DNA of 32,414 nt, taken from DALYDK01 sp031973215. Its GTDB lineage: Bacteria; Patescibacteriota; Saccharimonadia; Saccharimonadales; CAIOMD01. The notes under the pieces were generated by a model. It was not told the DNA's origin. It saw only the letters and a list, made by a program, of their open reading frames with translations, and did no database searches. Shown here in pieces: positions 1-10,009 of this stretch (positions are counted from its first letter, which is position 1; each line of letters opens with the position of its first letter). A program made the translations under genes and the position numbers. The stretch covers positions 1-32,414 of the forward strand of contig DALYDK010000008.1 of assembly GCA_031973215.1 (NCBI GenBank). The letters are read 5' to 3'.

Positions 1-1888
1 TGACGGGGCAGACCTTATCCCGAAGTTACGGTCGCTGTATTGCCGAGTTCCTTAAGAAGGGTTCTCTCGTACACCTTGGTCTACTCGACCTGAGCACCTG
101 TGTTGGTTTGCGGTACGGACGGCTTAGATTATAAGCAAATAAGCTTTTCTGGTCAGCTTGGGTTATCGAAATTGCGAATCTGAAAAGACTCACTTTCATT
201 CGCGCTTCATCCGAAGACTAGACGCTTAGACAGTCATACCATTAGACTGCTCCGACTACCATGCCGCGCACTTATTTACAACAAATAAACCGGTACGGGA
301 ATATTAACCCGTTGTCCATCGCCTACGCTACTCGCCTCGGCTTAGGACCGACTAACCCTGGGATGATTATCATGGCCCAGGAAACCTTGCTCTTTCGGTG
401 GGCAGGATTCTCACCTGCCTTATGGCTACTCATTCCAGCATTCTCACTTGTTGCCGCTCCACCAAACCTCGCAGTTTGACTTCACTGCCGACAACAACGC
501 TCCTCTACCACTGCCGCATAAGCGACAATTCACATCTTCGGTATTACACTTTAGCCCCGTTACATTTTCCGCGCAGGGTCTCTTGATGAGTGAGCTGTTA
601 CGCACTCTTTAAATGAATGGCTGCTTCTAAGCCAACATCCTCATTGTTTAAGAAACCCCACCTCGTTTCCCACTGAGTGTAAATTTAGGGACCTTAGATG
701 GTGATCTGGGCTGTTTCCCTTTCGAGCGACGAGCTTAGCCCCGCCGTTCTAACTGCCATGATTACATATACGGTATTCGTAGTTTGTCAAGGGTGGGTAA
801 TCTTGCGACCCCCAGTCCGAAACAGAGCTCTACCCCCGTATACTACAACATGACGCTAGCCCTAAAGCTATTTCGAGGAGAACCAGCTATCTCCAAGTTC
901 GATTGGCATTTCACCGCTAACCACAGGTCATCCGGGCACTTTGAAACGTGCTACGGTGCGGTCCTCCACGAAGTTTTACCTTCGCTTCAACCTGCCCATG
1001 GTTAGGTCACTTGGTTTCGGGTCTAATATACAGTACTTGTCGGCCTATTCAGCCTCGCTTTCACTACGCCTCCGGCAAAAACCTTAAGCTTGCACTGCAC
1101 ATTAACTCGCTGGATCGTTCTACAAAAAGCACGCCGTCACCCCGAAGGGCTCCGACTCCTTGTACGCACACAATTTCAGGCTCTATTTCACTCCCCTCCC
1201 GGGGTTCTTTTAACCTTTCCCTCGCGGTACTAGTACACTATCGATCGTAAGATATATTTAGCTTTGGAGGGTGGTCCCTCCGGTTTCAAACAGGGTTTCT
1301 CGTGTCCCGTCCTACTCGAGTAAAGTAATTCTTGATAAATCAATCCTTACTTGGCTTAAAAAGCCGTCAAATTATAAGGTCAGCGTGACTCCACATACCG
1401 GGCTCTCACCGTCTTTGGCGTATCGTTCCAAACACTTCTGCTTGTAACGCTGATTTCTTACCTTACGCTAGAATATGGCAGTTCTAGCCACAAACCAGAC
1501 AGCTAAATAATTTTAGCGTTCTGGCTTGGTTATTTGACTCTCACAACCCCTTATAAATATTCGTCTGCCAACTTATTTGCTAGGTAAATTACCAAGCAAA
1601 AACTTATAAGGTTTGAGCTCTTCCGGATTCGCTCGCCACTACTACCGGAATCGTTGTTTACTTTCTTTTCCTCTGGGTACTAAGATGTTTCAGTTCCCCA
1701 GCTTACCGCTACTTATCCTATTTTATTCAGACAAGAGTGACTAAGTATGACCTTAGCCGGGTTTCCCCATTCGGACATCTACGGTTCAAAGCTTATTTGG
1801 CAGCTCCCCGCAGCTTATCGCAGCCTATCGCGTCCTTCATCGGTATCTTACGTCAAGGCATTCGTTGTGTGCGCTTGAGTAACTTTTT
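1..1888 (-). rRNA. rrl: 23S ribosomal RNA, 5' part (truncated by window edge)
   Basis: The reverse complement carries recognisable 23S landmarks: the 5' segment ending in GAATGCC near 1857, the AACTGAAACATCT segment near 1680, the AGATAGCTGGTTCTC segment near 880 and the L11-binding region GTTGGCTTAGAAGCAGCC near 620-638. The 5' end is placed at about 1888 by counting back from the E. coli start; the 3' portion lies outside the window at about E. coli position 1700. The portion present is about 190 nt longer than the E. coli equivalent. The surplus lies almost entirely in domain I: roughly 1445-1612 and 1310-1400. It is transcribed leftward and probably from its own promoter near 2197-2225. 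Confidence 0.97.
1445..1612 (-). other. Expansion segment in 23S domain I
   Basis: Between the conserved GGCGAGCGAA segment and the GAAGTGTTTGG segment E. coli has about 35 nt, but here there are about 170 nt. The extra sequence folds locally. CTCAAACCTTATAA near 1612 pairs with TTATAAGGGGTTGTGAG near 1545. The internal hairpins include GCTTGGTAA/TTTACCTAGC and GCTAGAA/TTCTAGC. It has no ORF or intron core that I can recognise, so it is most likely a lineage-specific rRNA expansion. A second, smaller excess of about 50 nt lies near 1310-1400. Confidence 0.6.
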
Positions 1889-2196
1889 ATGCATTGACTA
1901 CAATAACTAGCTGTTAGCGTTTGCCAACAGCATAATTGCCGTTTGTCAATTCTCAAAAAAACTATTTTGTTAAGTTGCTAAACTCGAGCCAGGTAAAAAT
2001 TACCTCTGTTATTTTCAGCTCAAGTTTACACGATAATTTACAGTATTTTTGGCTACTTTAAACTATCGCGTAGACTTGACCAAGATATATAGTAACAACT
2101 TAAACTGTTAAAGTAAAGCAGTTTTTGTTGTAACCTTTTCTACGTTTTTATCTCTGTTATTTGTTGCTAAGTTTCACACATTTTGCAACGGTTAAC

Positions 2197-2225
2197 ATTG
2201 TATCAAAAATAAGGGTAAATGTAAA
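2197..2225 (-). promoter_or_regulatory. Candidate independent 23S promoter
   Basis: On the minus strand the -35 TTTACA (2220-2225) is separated by 17 nt from the -10 TACAAT (2197-2202); each hexamer matches five of six consensus positions. It lies beyond the antisense gene and points at 23S, which would allow 23S transcription without the 16S promoter. The start of the divergent gene at 2255 is only 30 bp away. Confidence 0.5.
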
Positions 2226-2242
2226 GAGTAATTTATGTACGC

Positions 2243-2248
2243 TATAAT
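2243..2248 (+). promoter_or_regulatory. -10 box placing the start site on the ATG (leaderless candidate)
   Basis: A perfect TATAAT lies six bases before the ATG at 2255, so the expected transcription start coincides with the start codon. No Shine-Dalgarno sequence is present and the -35 region is poor. This suggests a leaderless mRNA. Confidence 0.45.
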
Positions 2249-2254
2249 ACAAAC

Positions 2255-2656
2255 ATGAAATTTTTCATATCTGGGCAAATTAATGATTTGGAAAATGTTA
2301 AGGGTGTTATGCGTCAAGTAGTTGAATCTGGGAATGAGATAACCCACGACTGGACGGATAGCGATGTATTATTGGGTGGCGCAAACAGTAAGCTCGACAA
2401 TATTACCGAGTCAGCTTCAAGAGCCAATAAAGACATTCAGGGTGTTATCGAAAGTGATGTGTATGTACTCTGTAGTGATAATGAAAAAATTGGCAAAGGG
2501 ATGTATGTAGAACTTGGAGCAGCAATCGCACTACACGAAACACGAGGTTACCCTAAAGTATATGTTATTGGGGAGCTGAATCACCTTTCCCTATTCTATC
2601 TACACGAAGCTGTTAAGAGAAAACGGAATATCCAAGCAGTTCTGGAGGACTTTTAG
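2255..2656 (+). CDS. Nucleoside 2-deoxyribosyltransferase-like protein, antisense within the rRNA locus
   Basis: The protein is 133 residues. It opens with MKFFISGQI and has the segment GKGMYVELGAAIA near residues 83-95, which matches the conserved Glu-containing segment of the nucleoside 2-deoxyribosyltransferase fold. Proteins of this fold act on nucleosides or nucleotides (deoxyribosyl transfer or N-glycosidic hydrolysis); the exact substrate cannot be read from sequence. The gene lies between tRNA-Ala and 23S but on the opposite strand to both, a location that would collide with read-through rRNA transcription. A TATAAT box sits directly upstream of the ATG and there is no ribosome binding site. 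It is followed by the tRNA-proximal hairpin element and then a bidirectional terminator-like inverted repeat. Confidence 0.8.
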   Translation: MKFFISGQINDLENVKGVMRQVVESGNEITHDWTDSDVLLGGANSKLDNITESASRANKDIQGVIESDVYVLCSDNEKIGKGMYVELGAAIALHETRGYPKVYVIGELNHLSLFYLHEAVKRKRNIQAVLEDF

Positions 2657-2668
2657 CAGGGGGATTCG

Positions 2669-2757
2669 ACTCACCTTCGGCGAGCCCGAAACTACATCTT
2701 TCAAAACAAGTTTTGAAGAGTAGATTTCCTTGCGAATTGCCACAGGCAATTCTCACC
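2669..2757 (-). repeat. tRNA-proximal three-hairpin element, copy 1
   Basis: About 90 nt that recur near 21447-21537. Hairpin A is ctcacc-ttc-ggcgag (2670-2684), which pairs better on the minus strand through a G-U pair. Hairpin B has arms 2692-2707 and 2710-2723 around an AA loop. Hairpin C has arms 2734-2741 and 2745-2752. Between the two copies the changes in the stems are compensatory: ctac/gtag becomes cttc/gaag, tcaaaac/gttttga becomes ttaaaac/gttttaa, and gaattgcc/ggcaattc becomes gatatgcc/ggcatatc. On the minus strand the copy is flanked by GGTCCGGG and TCGAATCCCC, resembling the two sides of a tRNA T arm. It has no coding capacity that I credit. Confidence 0.75.
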
Positions 2758-2791
2758 CGGACCCTGGGCGGGGTTCGAAACTCAACTACAT

Positions 2792-2837
2792 CACCATGTA
2801 AAAACCTCCATCTTACGACGGAGGTTTTTACATGGTG
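2792..2837 (-). terminator. Perfect inverted repeat at the 3' end of tRNA-Ala
   Basis: Two 18-bp arms (2792-2809 and 2820-2837) enclose a 10-nt loop. The core AAAAACCTCC/GGAGGTTTTT gives a GC stem followed by a U run on either strand. The outer arm reaches into the encoded CCA of tRNA-Ala. It can end the 16S-tRNA transcript from the right and the antisense gene transcript from the left, or serve as a tRNA 3'-processing hairpin. Confidence 0.65.
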
Positions 2838-2909
2838 GAGCAACGGGGATTCGAACCCCGGACCCCCTGCTTGCAAAGCAGGTGCTCTAGCCAACTGAGC
2901 TATTGCCCC
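2833..2909 (-). tRNA. tRNA-Ala(UGC)
   Basis: A complete cloverleaf on the minus strand: acceptor GGGGCAA/TTGCTCC, D arm GCTC/GAGC, anticodon stem CCTGC/GCAGG around loop TTTGCAA (anticodon TGC), T arm CGGGG-TTCGAAT-CCCCG. The discriminator is A and CCA is encoded. It follows tRNA-Ile in the usual 16S spacer order. Confidence 0.97.
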
Positions 2910-2952
2910 TTGGTGGAGTTCAGAAGCTTTAGGCTACTGAACCCCATAAATG

Positions 2953-3029
2953 TGGTGGGCGATGGGGGACTTGAACCTCCGACCTCGTCATTATCAGTGA
3001 CGCGCTCTAACCAGCTGAGCTAATCGCCC
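2953..3029 (-). tRNA. tRNA-Ile(GAU)
   Basis: A complete cloverleaf on the minus strand: acceptor GGGCGAT/ATCGCCC, D arm GCTC/GAGC, anticodon stem CGTCA/TGACG around loop CTGATAA (anticodon GAT), encoded CCA. The T stem is GGAGG against CCCCC, leaving one A-C mismatch in the middle. Otherwise it is canonical, and it lies between 16S and tRNA-Ala as in many bacteria. Confidence 0.96.
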
Positions 3030-3039
3030 TTATTTCATA

Positions 3040-3053
3040 TTTTTTAAAGAACA
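3040..3053 (-). promoter_or_regulatory. boxA-like antitermination site in the 16S-tRNA spacer
   Basis: On the minus strand TGTTCTTTAAAAAA resembles the bacterial rRNA boxA (TGCTCTTTAACA). It lies just downstream of the terminator-like hairpin at 3099-3133 and just before tRNA-Ile. A second boxA-like site lies upstream of 16S. Confidence 0.4.
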
Positions 3054-3098
3054 GAATAAATTGTAAAGGAACTGCGGCAAATATCAAAGTCTTTATAA

Positions 3099-3133
3099 AA
3101 AAAGACGCCTCGTTTATAAAGAAGCGTCTTTTT
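3099..3133 (-). terminator. Terminator-like hairpin between 16S and tRNA-Ile
   Basis: The arms gacgcctc (3104-3111) and gaagcgtc (3121-3128) form an 8-bp stem, extended by AAAAA/TTTTT. On the minus strand the stem is followed by seven U residues, the form of an intrinsic terminator. It may be a processing stem instead, since boxA antitermination would carry RNA polymerase past it. Further stems in the 16S 3' spacer are at about 3203-3237 (TTCTACAAGA/TCTTGTAGAA) and 3248-3272 (TCCGTC/GACGGA). Confidence 0.5.
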
Positions 3134-3284
3134 AGACGTTAAATATTGAATAGTGCGCGCCAACAAGCATTCTTCATCCTAAAACCTAAAAAGGTTTTTC
3201 GATTCTACAAGAGAAGAATAACAAGAATCTTGTAGAAAGGATCGACCATCCTTCCGTCTAAAGACGGAGGATTCAAACTCCCTA

Positions 3285-4761
<1,477 letters not shown>

Positions 4762-5040
4762 AGTAGATATTGATCTAACAAAATCTAAAAACGCTGACAT
4801 TTCCAAATTACTTTTTTCAAAGAAATTTACATTATCAACTAAGTTGAAAACTCAACTTGACGTTGACGCTGCACTATTCAATTTTTAACGAGCATTTTTT
4901 GGTCACAAAAAAACAACCTCAAAAATTACCAGAATTTATAATAACCTATTATCGTCACTTGAGTCAAGTATATAATTGATAATTATGTTGTAACTTTATT
5001 AACATTATAACTCACCCTTTACTACTAAACTATTTCCCTG
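4762..5040 (-). promoter_or_regulatory. rrs: rRNA promoter region with boxA
   Basis: On the minus strand TTGACT (4962-4967) is followed after 18 nt by TATTAT (4938-4943), a good promoter for the 16S unit. A second TATAAT (5004-5009) further upstream may be part of a tandem promoter but has a weak -35. TGCTCGTTAAAAA (4882-4894) matches boxA of rRNA antitermination and lies between promoter and 16S. I see no gene in this stretch. Confidence 0.65.
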
Positions 5041-5047
5041 TTTTATC

Positions 5048-5464
5048 TTAAAAAAATATATATGTTAAACATCCGACAACAACTCCTAGTATTGCTCCGG
5101 CTATTACTTCAATTATTCTGTGGCCTTTAGCATTAGTGATATGTACTTTTATTTTTTCCTTATTTGCAAGCTTTTTAAGAACTTCTGTCTGCTGACCAGT
5201 TGCCAACCGTACTCCTCTGGCATCGTACATTATTATTGCACTTATAGCTAAACTTAGCCCAAATATTGCTGAATTAAAGCCTTCACTTAAGCCAATAACA
5301 GTAGTAAGCGCAAGCATAAAAGCAGAGTGCGAGCTTGGCATGCCACCAGACTGAAAAGCGTCAGTAACCGTCACTCCATCTTTTCTAAGACTGAAGATAA
5401 ATTTTATACCCTGAGCACTAAACCACCCTAGTAGTGGTGCGGCTATGAATATAAGATTTTCCAT
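5048..5464 (-). CDS. DUF212 / divergent PAP2-family membrane protein
   Basis: The 138-residue protein has the DUF212 signature SGGMPSSHSAF near residues 39-49, a YDARGVR segment in the middle and GHR then E near the C-terminus. The family is related to acid phosphatases and vanadium haloperoxidases; the His, Ser and Arg residues are positioned for phosphoryl transfer on a membrane-linked substrate that is not known. It has four or so hydrophobic segments. The start codon overlaps the gyrA stop (TAATG), so it is probably co-translated with gyrA as the last gene of gyrB-gyrA-DUF212. Confidence 0.85.
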   Translation of the reverse strand: MENLIFIAAPLLGWFSAQGIKFIFSLRKDGVTVTDAFQSGGMPSSHSAFMLALTTVIGLSEGFNSAIFGLSLAISAIIMYDARGVRLATGQQTEVLKKLANKEKIKVHITNAKGHRIIEVIAGAILGVVVGCLTYIFF

Positions 5465-7974
5465 TAATCCTCTTTTTCTTCTGGCTCTTCTTCTTTGGAT
5501 GAATCACTGACAAGAGTTAAAGAAACTACTTTGTCGTTATTGTTCAAGCGCATAATTCGCACACCCTGAGTGGCACGACCTAGCTCTGATATATCTTTAA
5601 GTCCAAGTCTAATTGTTTGACCCTGAGAGGAAATAATAATTACCTCATTGCACTCAGCTGTTAATGAAGCAACTCCAATTAGATTACCAGTTTTCGAGTT
5701 TACAACAGCAGATCTAATACCTACTCCGCCTCTTGTGTGAGCAGTAAACTGTGATACTTTCGTTCTCTTACCGTAGCCTAGTTCGCTAATAACAAAGATG
5801 CTTGAATCGTCCTGAACAATATCCATACCTATAACGTAGTCTTTAGGTCGTAGCCTAATACCTCGAACACCTCTAGAAACTCTACCCATTGCTCTGACAC
5901 CCTTTTCGTGGAAGCGAATAGCCTGACCCTGAGAAGTAGAAATAATAATTTCATTATCTCCGCTACTTGGCTTAATCCAACGCAGTTCGTCACCGTCATC
6001 TAGATTTATGGCAATTAGTCCTGAATTTCTGACATTTTTATACTGTTCAAAAGCAGTTTTCTTAACTACACCCCTTACGGTACACATAAACAAGAACCCA
6101 TCTTGATGGTCTTTAGATACTTTAATGACAGAACTTACTTTTTCTTCTGGTTGAAGCTGAAGTAAGTTAACAATAGCAACACCCTTGGCGTTTAGGCCAC
6201 TCGCAGGCACTTCGTAGGCTTTTAGTCTGAATACCCTACCTTTATTTGTGAAGAATAATAGGAAATCGTGTGTTGAAGTTACTACAACATGTTCAATGAT
6301 GTCCTCTTCACGAGTAGACATTCCTCTCCTACCCTTACCGCCTCTGCCTTGCTTTTTGTACTCTGCTTCTGGGCTTCTTTTGATATAATTTGCAGATGTT
6401 AATGTTACAACAACTTGTTCATCAGGTATGAGTTCTTCATCACTAAACTTGCCTAACTCCTGAGGAATTACCTTCGTTCTTCTTTCGTCGCCAAACTTTT
6501 CTTTTAGTTCTTTAAACTCGTCTTTTATTATTGCTAAAATCTTAGTCTCGTCACCAAGAATATCTTTTAATTTGGCAATTAATAATTTTAGTTCCGCAAG
6601 CTCGTCTTCAATTTTCTTACGCTCTAAGCCAGCCAAAGTTCTAAGTTGCATAGCTAGAATTGCTTTTGCCTGAATTTCCGATAGCTTGAATTTCTTTATT
6701 AAGTTTGCCTGAGCCTCTTCTGTTGTTTGTGACGCCCGAATTGTTGCGATAACCTCATCTATATGATCCAACGCAATAGACAAGCCTTCTAGTATATGAG
6801 CCCTAGCCTCTGCTTTGCTAAGCTCATACTCTGTGCGCCTTCTAACTACAACCTGTCGGTGTTTAATGTGTTCACTTAATATGTCAGACAGACCAAGCAC
6901 TCTAGGCTGGATTCCGTCTACCAAAGCCAGCATATTAAAGTGGAACGAAGACTGAAGTGGAGTAAGTTTGTATAGCTGGTTTAAGATTTTCTTTGGATAA
7001 GCATCTTTCTTTAGGTCAATAACTACTCTGACGGTGCCTCTAGCGCTTTCGTCACGTATATCTGATATTCCTGTAATTTTTTTATCTTTTACTAAGTCTG
7101 CAATTTTTTCAAGCAAACTAGCCTTATTAAGCGCATAAGGAATTTCGCTTATTACAATAGAATGTAGTCCTTTTTTATTTCTTTCAACGATATCTGCAAC
7201 GCCTCTGACGACAATTCCACCCCTACCGGTTGCGTAGGCTGTTCTTAGACTATCTTTACCAAAGATAATACCGCCAGTTGGAAAATCTGGACCTTTAACA
7301 TACTCAAGCAAATCATCAAGAGTAGCCTCTGGGTTATCGATTAGATGAATCGTTGCATCGATTATTTCCGTTAAGTTATGAGGAGGTATGGATGTTGCCA
7401 TACCCACGGCAATACCAACCTGACCATTAAGAAGTAGGTTTGGTAATTTTGCTGGTAAAACTTCTGGCTCTCTCTCAGAGCCATCATAGTTTTCTCTGAA
7501 AGAAACTGTTTCCTTGTCTATATCTTCCAGTAATGCTAAGCCAGCTTTGGCCATTCTTGCTTCTGTGTACCTTTCGGCAGCTGGTGGATCTCCATCCATT
7601 GAACCAAAATTACCCTGGCCATCTACAAGTAGGTACCTTGTAGACCAGTCCTGGGCTAACCGAACCATCGCATCATAAATTGCCACATTGCCATGGGGGT
7701 GGTATTTACCCATAACGTCACCAGTTATCCTAGCGCTCTTAATGAATTTCGATCCTGGTTTCCAGTTATTCTTCTCCATTGAGAATAAAATTCTACGATG
7801 AACAGGCTTCAGTCCATCGCGAACATCAGGAAGAGCCCTCGAAACAATAACACTCATTGAATAACGGAGATAACTATCTTCCATTACATCTTCAACAGTC
7901 TTAAGCTCCAGTTCCCTTGAATGGTTTTGAGGTGGAATTATCTCTAAATCTGGTTTTTTCTCTTCGTTTTCCAT
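5464..7974 (-). CDS. gyrA: DNA gyrase subunit A
   Basis: An 836-residue type II topoisomerase A subunit that breaks and rejoins DNA in negative supercoiling. The catalytic tyrosine is Y136 in ERYTEAR. The DNA-gate segment GKYHPHGNVAIYD (residues 89-101) is clear. In the C-terminal domain QGRGGKG is a GyrA box, which favours gyrase over topoisomerase IV, and six pinwheel-like repeats follow. The E. coli Ser83 position is Val97 and the Asp82 position is Asn96, whereas the Asp87 equivalent (Asp101) is kept. The C-terminus is acidic. It abuts gyrB without a gap and overlaps the DUF212 start. Confidence 0.97.
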   Translation of the reverse strand: MENEEKKPDLEIIPPQNHSRELELKTVEDVMEDSYLRYSMSVIVSRALPDVRDGLKPVHRRILFSMEKNNWKPGSKFIKSARITGDVMGKYHPHGNVAIYDAMVRLAQDWSTRYLLVDGQGNFGSMDGDPPAAERYTEARMAKAGLALLEDIDKETVSFRENYDGSEREPEVLPAKLPNLLLNGQVGIAVGMATSIPPHNLTEIIDATIHLIDNPEATLDDLLEYVKGPDFPTGGIIFGKDSLRTAYATGRGGIVVRGVADIVERNKKGLHSIVISEIPYALNKASLLEKIADLVKDKKITGISDIRDESARGTVRVVIDLKKDAYPKKILNQLYKLTPLQSSFHFNMLALVDGIQPRVLGLSDILSEHIKHRQVVVRRRTEYELSKAEARAHILEGLSIALDHIDEVIATIRASQTTEEAQANLIKKFKLSEIQAKAILAMQLRTLAGLERKKIEDELAELKLLIAKLKDILGDETKILAIIKDEFKELKEKFGDERRTKVIPQELGKFSDEELIPDEQVVVTLTSANYIKRSPEAEYKKQGRGGKGRRGMSTREEDIIEHVVVTSTHDFLLFFTNKGRVFRLKAYEVPASGLNAKGVAIVNLLQLQPEEKVSSVIKVSKDHQDGFLFMCTVRGVVKKTAFEQYKNVRNSGLIAINLDDGDELRWIKPSSGDNEIIISTSQGQAIRFHEKGVRAMGRVSRGVRGIRLRPKDYVIGMDIVQDDSSIFVISELGYGKRTKVSQFTAHTRGGVGIRSAVVNSKTGNLIGVASLTAECNEVIIISSQGQTIRLGLKDISELGRATQGVRIMRLNNNDKVVSLTLVSDSSKEEEPEEKED

Positions 7975-9948
7975 TTATATATCCAAATCCTTTACGAACT
8001 TAGCCCTAGATTGAATAAAATTCTTTCTTAGCTCAACTTCTTCACCCATTAATTTATTAAATATAGCGTCGGCTTTTTCAGCATCTTCAACCTTAACCTG
8101 AATTAATACTCTATTTTCAGGATTCATAGTAGTTTCCCATAGCTGAGTTGCGTCCATTTCACCAAGACCTTTGTAGCGCTGTATATCTGTCAGTCCAGCT
8201 TGTTTTTTTCTATCGTCATTTTTATCAATCTTGGCACCATTTGCCTTACGCTCTTCAATTAGCTTATCAATAATTAAATCTCTCTCGTCATCAGAATAAG
8301 CATACTGTTTTTTAGTTCCCTGGCCTTTTAATAAATAAAGGGGTGGTTTTGCTAAGTAAAGATGTCCACCCTCTATAATTGGACCCAAGTATCTAAAGAA
8401 GAATGTTAGTAAAAGAGTACTTATATGAGATCCGTCGACATCAGCATCGGTCATGATAATAATTCGGTGGTACCTAAGCCCCGATAGATCAAACTGCTCA
8501 TCAATTCCAACACCAAGAGCCTTAATAAGGCTGACAATTTCGTTATTAGCGAGCATCTTATCTAAACGCGCTCTTTCAACATTTAAAACCTTACCTCTAA
8601 GCGGTAGGATTGCTTGAGTTTTACTGTCTCTACCACTCTTAGCGGAACCGCCAGCTGAATCTCCCTCAACTAAATAAATTTCTGAATCTGCAGGATTCTT
8701 GCTTGAACAGTCGGCTAGTTTTCCTGGCATTGATGCGCCTTCTAGCACACCCTTACGAATAATACTCTCTCTTGCAGCTCTAGCGGCTTTTCGTGCCCGT
8801 GCAGCAAGAAGAGCTTTACCAATAATTCCCTTGGCAATATTTGGATTTTCTTCTAAATAGTACGAGAAGTATTCTGAAAAAACCTTATCTACGTAACCAC
8901 GAATTTCTGGGTTACCAAGCTTATTTTTCGTTTGTCCCTCAAATTGCGGATCAGGAATTTTTACTAAAATAACAGAAGTGAGGCCCTCTCTAACATCATC
9001 TCCAGATAAATTTTCCTCTTTTTCTTTAAGAATAGAATTTTTACGAGCATAATCATTCAAAACCCTTGTTAGGGCAGTTCTAAAACCAACCAAATGAGTT
9101 CCACCATCGGGGTTAAAAACATTGTTGGCAAAGGCCTTTACTGTTTCATTGAAGCTGTCATTGTACTGCAAAGAAACCTCAACCATTACATCTTCAATTT
9201 GTTTTTCTACATAAAAGACGTTATCTCCAATAGTATCTTTTCCTATGTTCAAATGGCGCACATAGCTCTGTATTCCACCTTCAAAATAAAAAGCACACTC
9301 TTCTTTGGTTTGTTCGTTATAGGCATAAACCTTAACGCCCTTAGTCAAATATGCCTGATGTCGTAAATAATCTATAATCCATTCAAAATCAAAAGTTGTT
9401 GAAGAAAAAATTGTATCGTCTGGCCAAAATGAAATTGTCGTACCGTTTTCTTTAGATTTACCAACAACCTCTAATTCGGTCTTAGGAACACCTCTTTCAT
9501 AAGTTTGTTCGTATAGCTTACCATCTTTACTAACCTGAGCTACTACCTTACTAGATAGAGCGTTCACGACACTAACGCCAACACCATGTAAACCGCTAGA
9601 TACTTTATAGCCACCGCCACCGAACTTTCCACCAGCATGCAGAATTGTTAGCACAGTCTCAAGTGTACTTTTACCTGTTTTTGGGTGAACGTCTACAGGT
9701 ATACCCCTACCGTTGTCAGTAACTTTTATTCCCCCGTCTTCAAGAAGAATAATTTCAACCTTAGATGCATAGCCAGCTATTGCTTCGTCTATTCCATTGT
9801 CGGCAATTTCTTTAATAAGGTGGTGTAAACCGTCTTTGCCGGTTCCACCAATATACATACCAGGTCGTTTTCTAACAGGCTCAAGTCCTTCTAAAACTTG
9901 AATTTGACCGGCATCATATGTTGATCCATCAGTTTTTTGTTTAGCCAT
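7975..9948 (-). CDS. gyrB: DNA gyrase subunit B
   Basis: A 657-residue ATPase subunit of gyrase. The N-terminal GHKL ATPase domain includes RKRPGMYIGG and DNGRGIPVD; the TOPRIM domain has EGDSAGGSAKSGRD and the metal-binding DADVDGSH. The C-terminal segment QRYKGLGEMDATQLWETTMNP is the usual gyrase/topo IV B end. There is no large insertion of the E. coli type. AGAGGG precedes the ATG, and a promoter lies upstream at 9981-10009. The stop abuts gyrA, forming gyrB-gyrA-DUF212. Confidence 0.97.
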   Translation of the reverse strand: MAKQKTDGSTYDAGQIQVLEGLEPVRKRPGMYIGGTGKDGLHHLIKEIADNGIDEAIAGYASKVEIILLEDGGIKVTDNGRGIPVDVHPKTGKSTLETVLTILHAGGKFGGGGYKVSSGLHGVGVSVVNALSSKVVAQVSKDGKLYEQTYERGVPKTELEVVGKSKENGTTISFWPDDTIFSSTTFDFEWIIDYLRHQAYLTKGVKVYAYNEQTKEECAFYFEGGIQSYVRHLNIGKDTIGDNVFYVEKQIEDVMVEVSLQYNDSFNETVKAFANNVFNPDGGTHLVGFRTALTRVLNDYARKNSILKEKEENLSGDDVREGLTSVILVKIPDPQFEGQTKNKLGNPEIRGYVDKVFSEYFSYYLEENPNIAKGIIGKALLAARARKAARAARESIIRKGVLEGASMPGKLADCSSKNPADSEIYLVEGDSAGGSAKSGRDSKTQAILPLRGKVLNVERARLDKMLANNEIVSLIKALGVGIDEQFDLSGLRYHRIIIMTDADVDGSHISTLLLTFFFRYLGPIIEGGHLYLAKPPLYLLKGQGTKKQYAYSDDERDLIIDKLIEERKANGAKIDKNDDRKKQAGLTDIQRYKGLGEMDATQLWETTMNPENRVLIQVKVEDAEKADAIFNKLMGEEVELRKNFIQSRAKFVKDLDI

Positions 9949-9980
9949 AACCCTCTGTTCGCTTAAATTATTTCTAGAAT

Positions 9981-10009
9981 ATTATAGGTAATAAATGCAG
10001 TATTTACAA
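9981..10009 (-). promoter_or_regulatory. gyrB promoter
   Basis: On the minus strand TTGTAA (10004-10009), a 17-nt spacer and a perfect TATAAT (9981-9986) precede gyrB by about 30 nt. It drives the gyrB-gyrA-DUF212 unit and is divergent from the surface protein gene at 10139. Confidence 0.6.

Larger units (their letters stand above)
1889..2254 (-). promoter_or_regulatory. 23S leader region between the antisense gene and 23S
   Basis: This gene-free stretch is the upstream leader of 23S on the minus strand. The best promoter is TTTACA (2220-2225) with a 17-nt spacer and TACAAT (2197-2202). A second possible one, TTTACT-17-TACTAT, lies nearer 2090-2125. Close to the mature 5' end, GCTGTT and AACAGC form a hairpin at about 1909-1932 that could take part in rRNA processing. 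I see no protein gene here. Confidence 0.55.

Noticed and set aside
261..1250. Short open frames on the plus strand over 23S
   Set aside because: They overlap conserved rRNA sequence and have no codon or binding-site support.
1310..1612. A self-splicing intron in 23S
   Set aside because: The extra sequence is too short and lacks a group I or II core and a homing endonuclease frame.
2613..3023. Open frames across tRNA-Ala, tRNA-Ile and the hairpin element
   Set aside because: Sequences such as GFEPRTPC are the usual translation of tRNA T arms; not genes.
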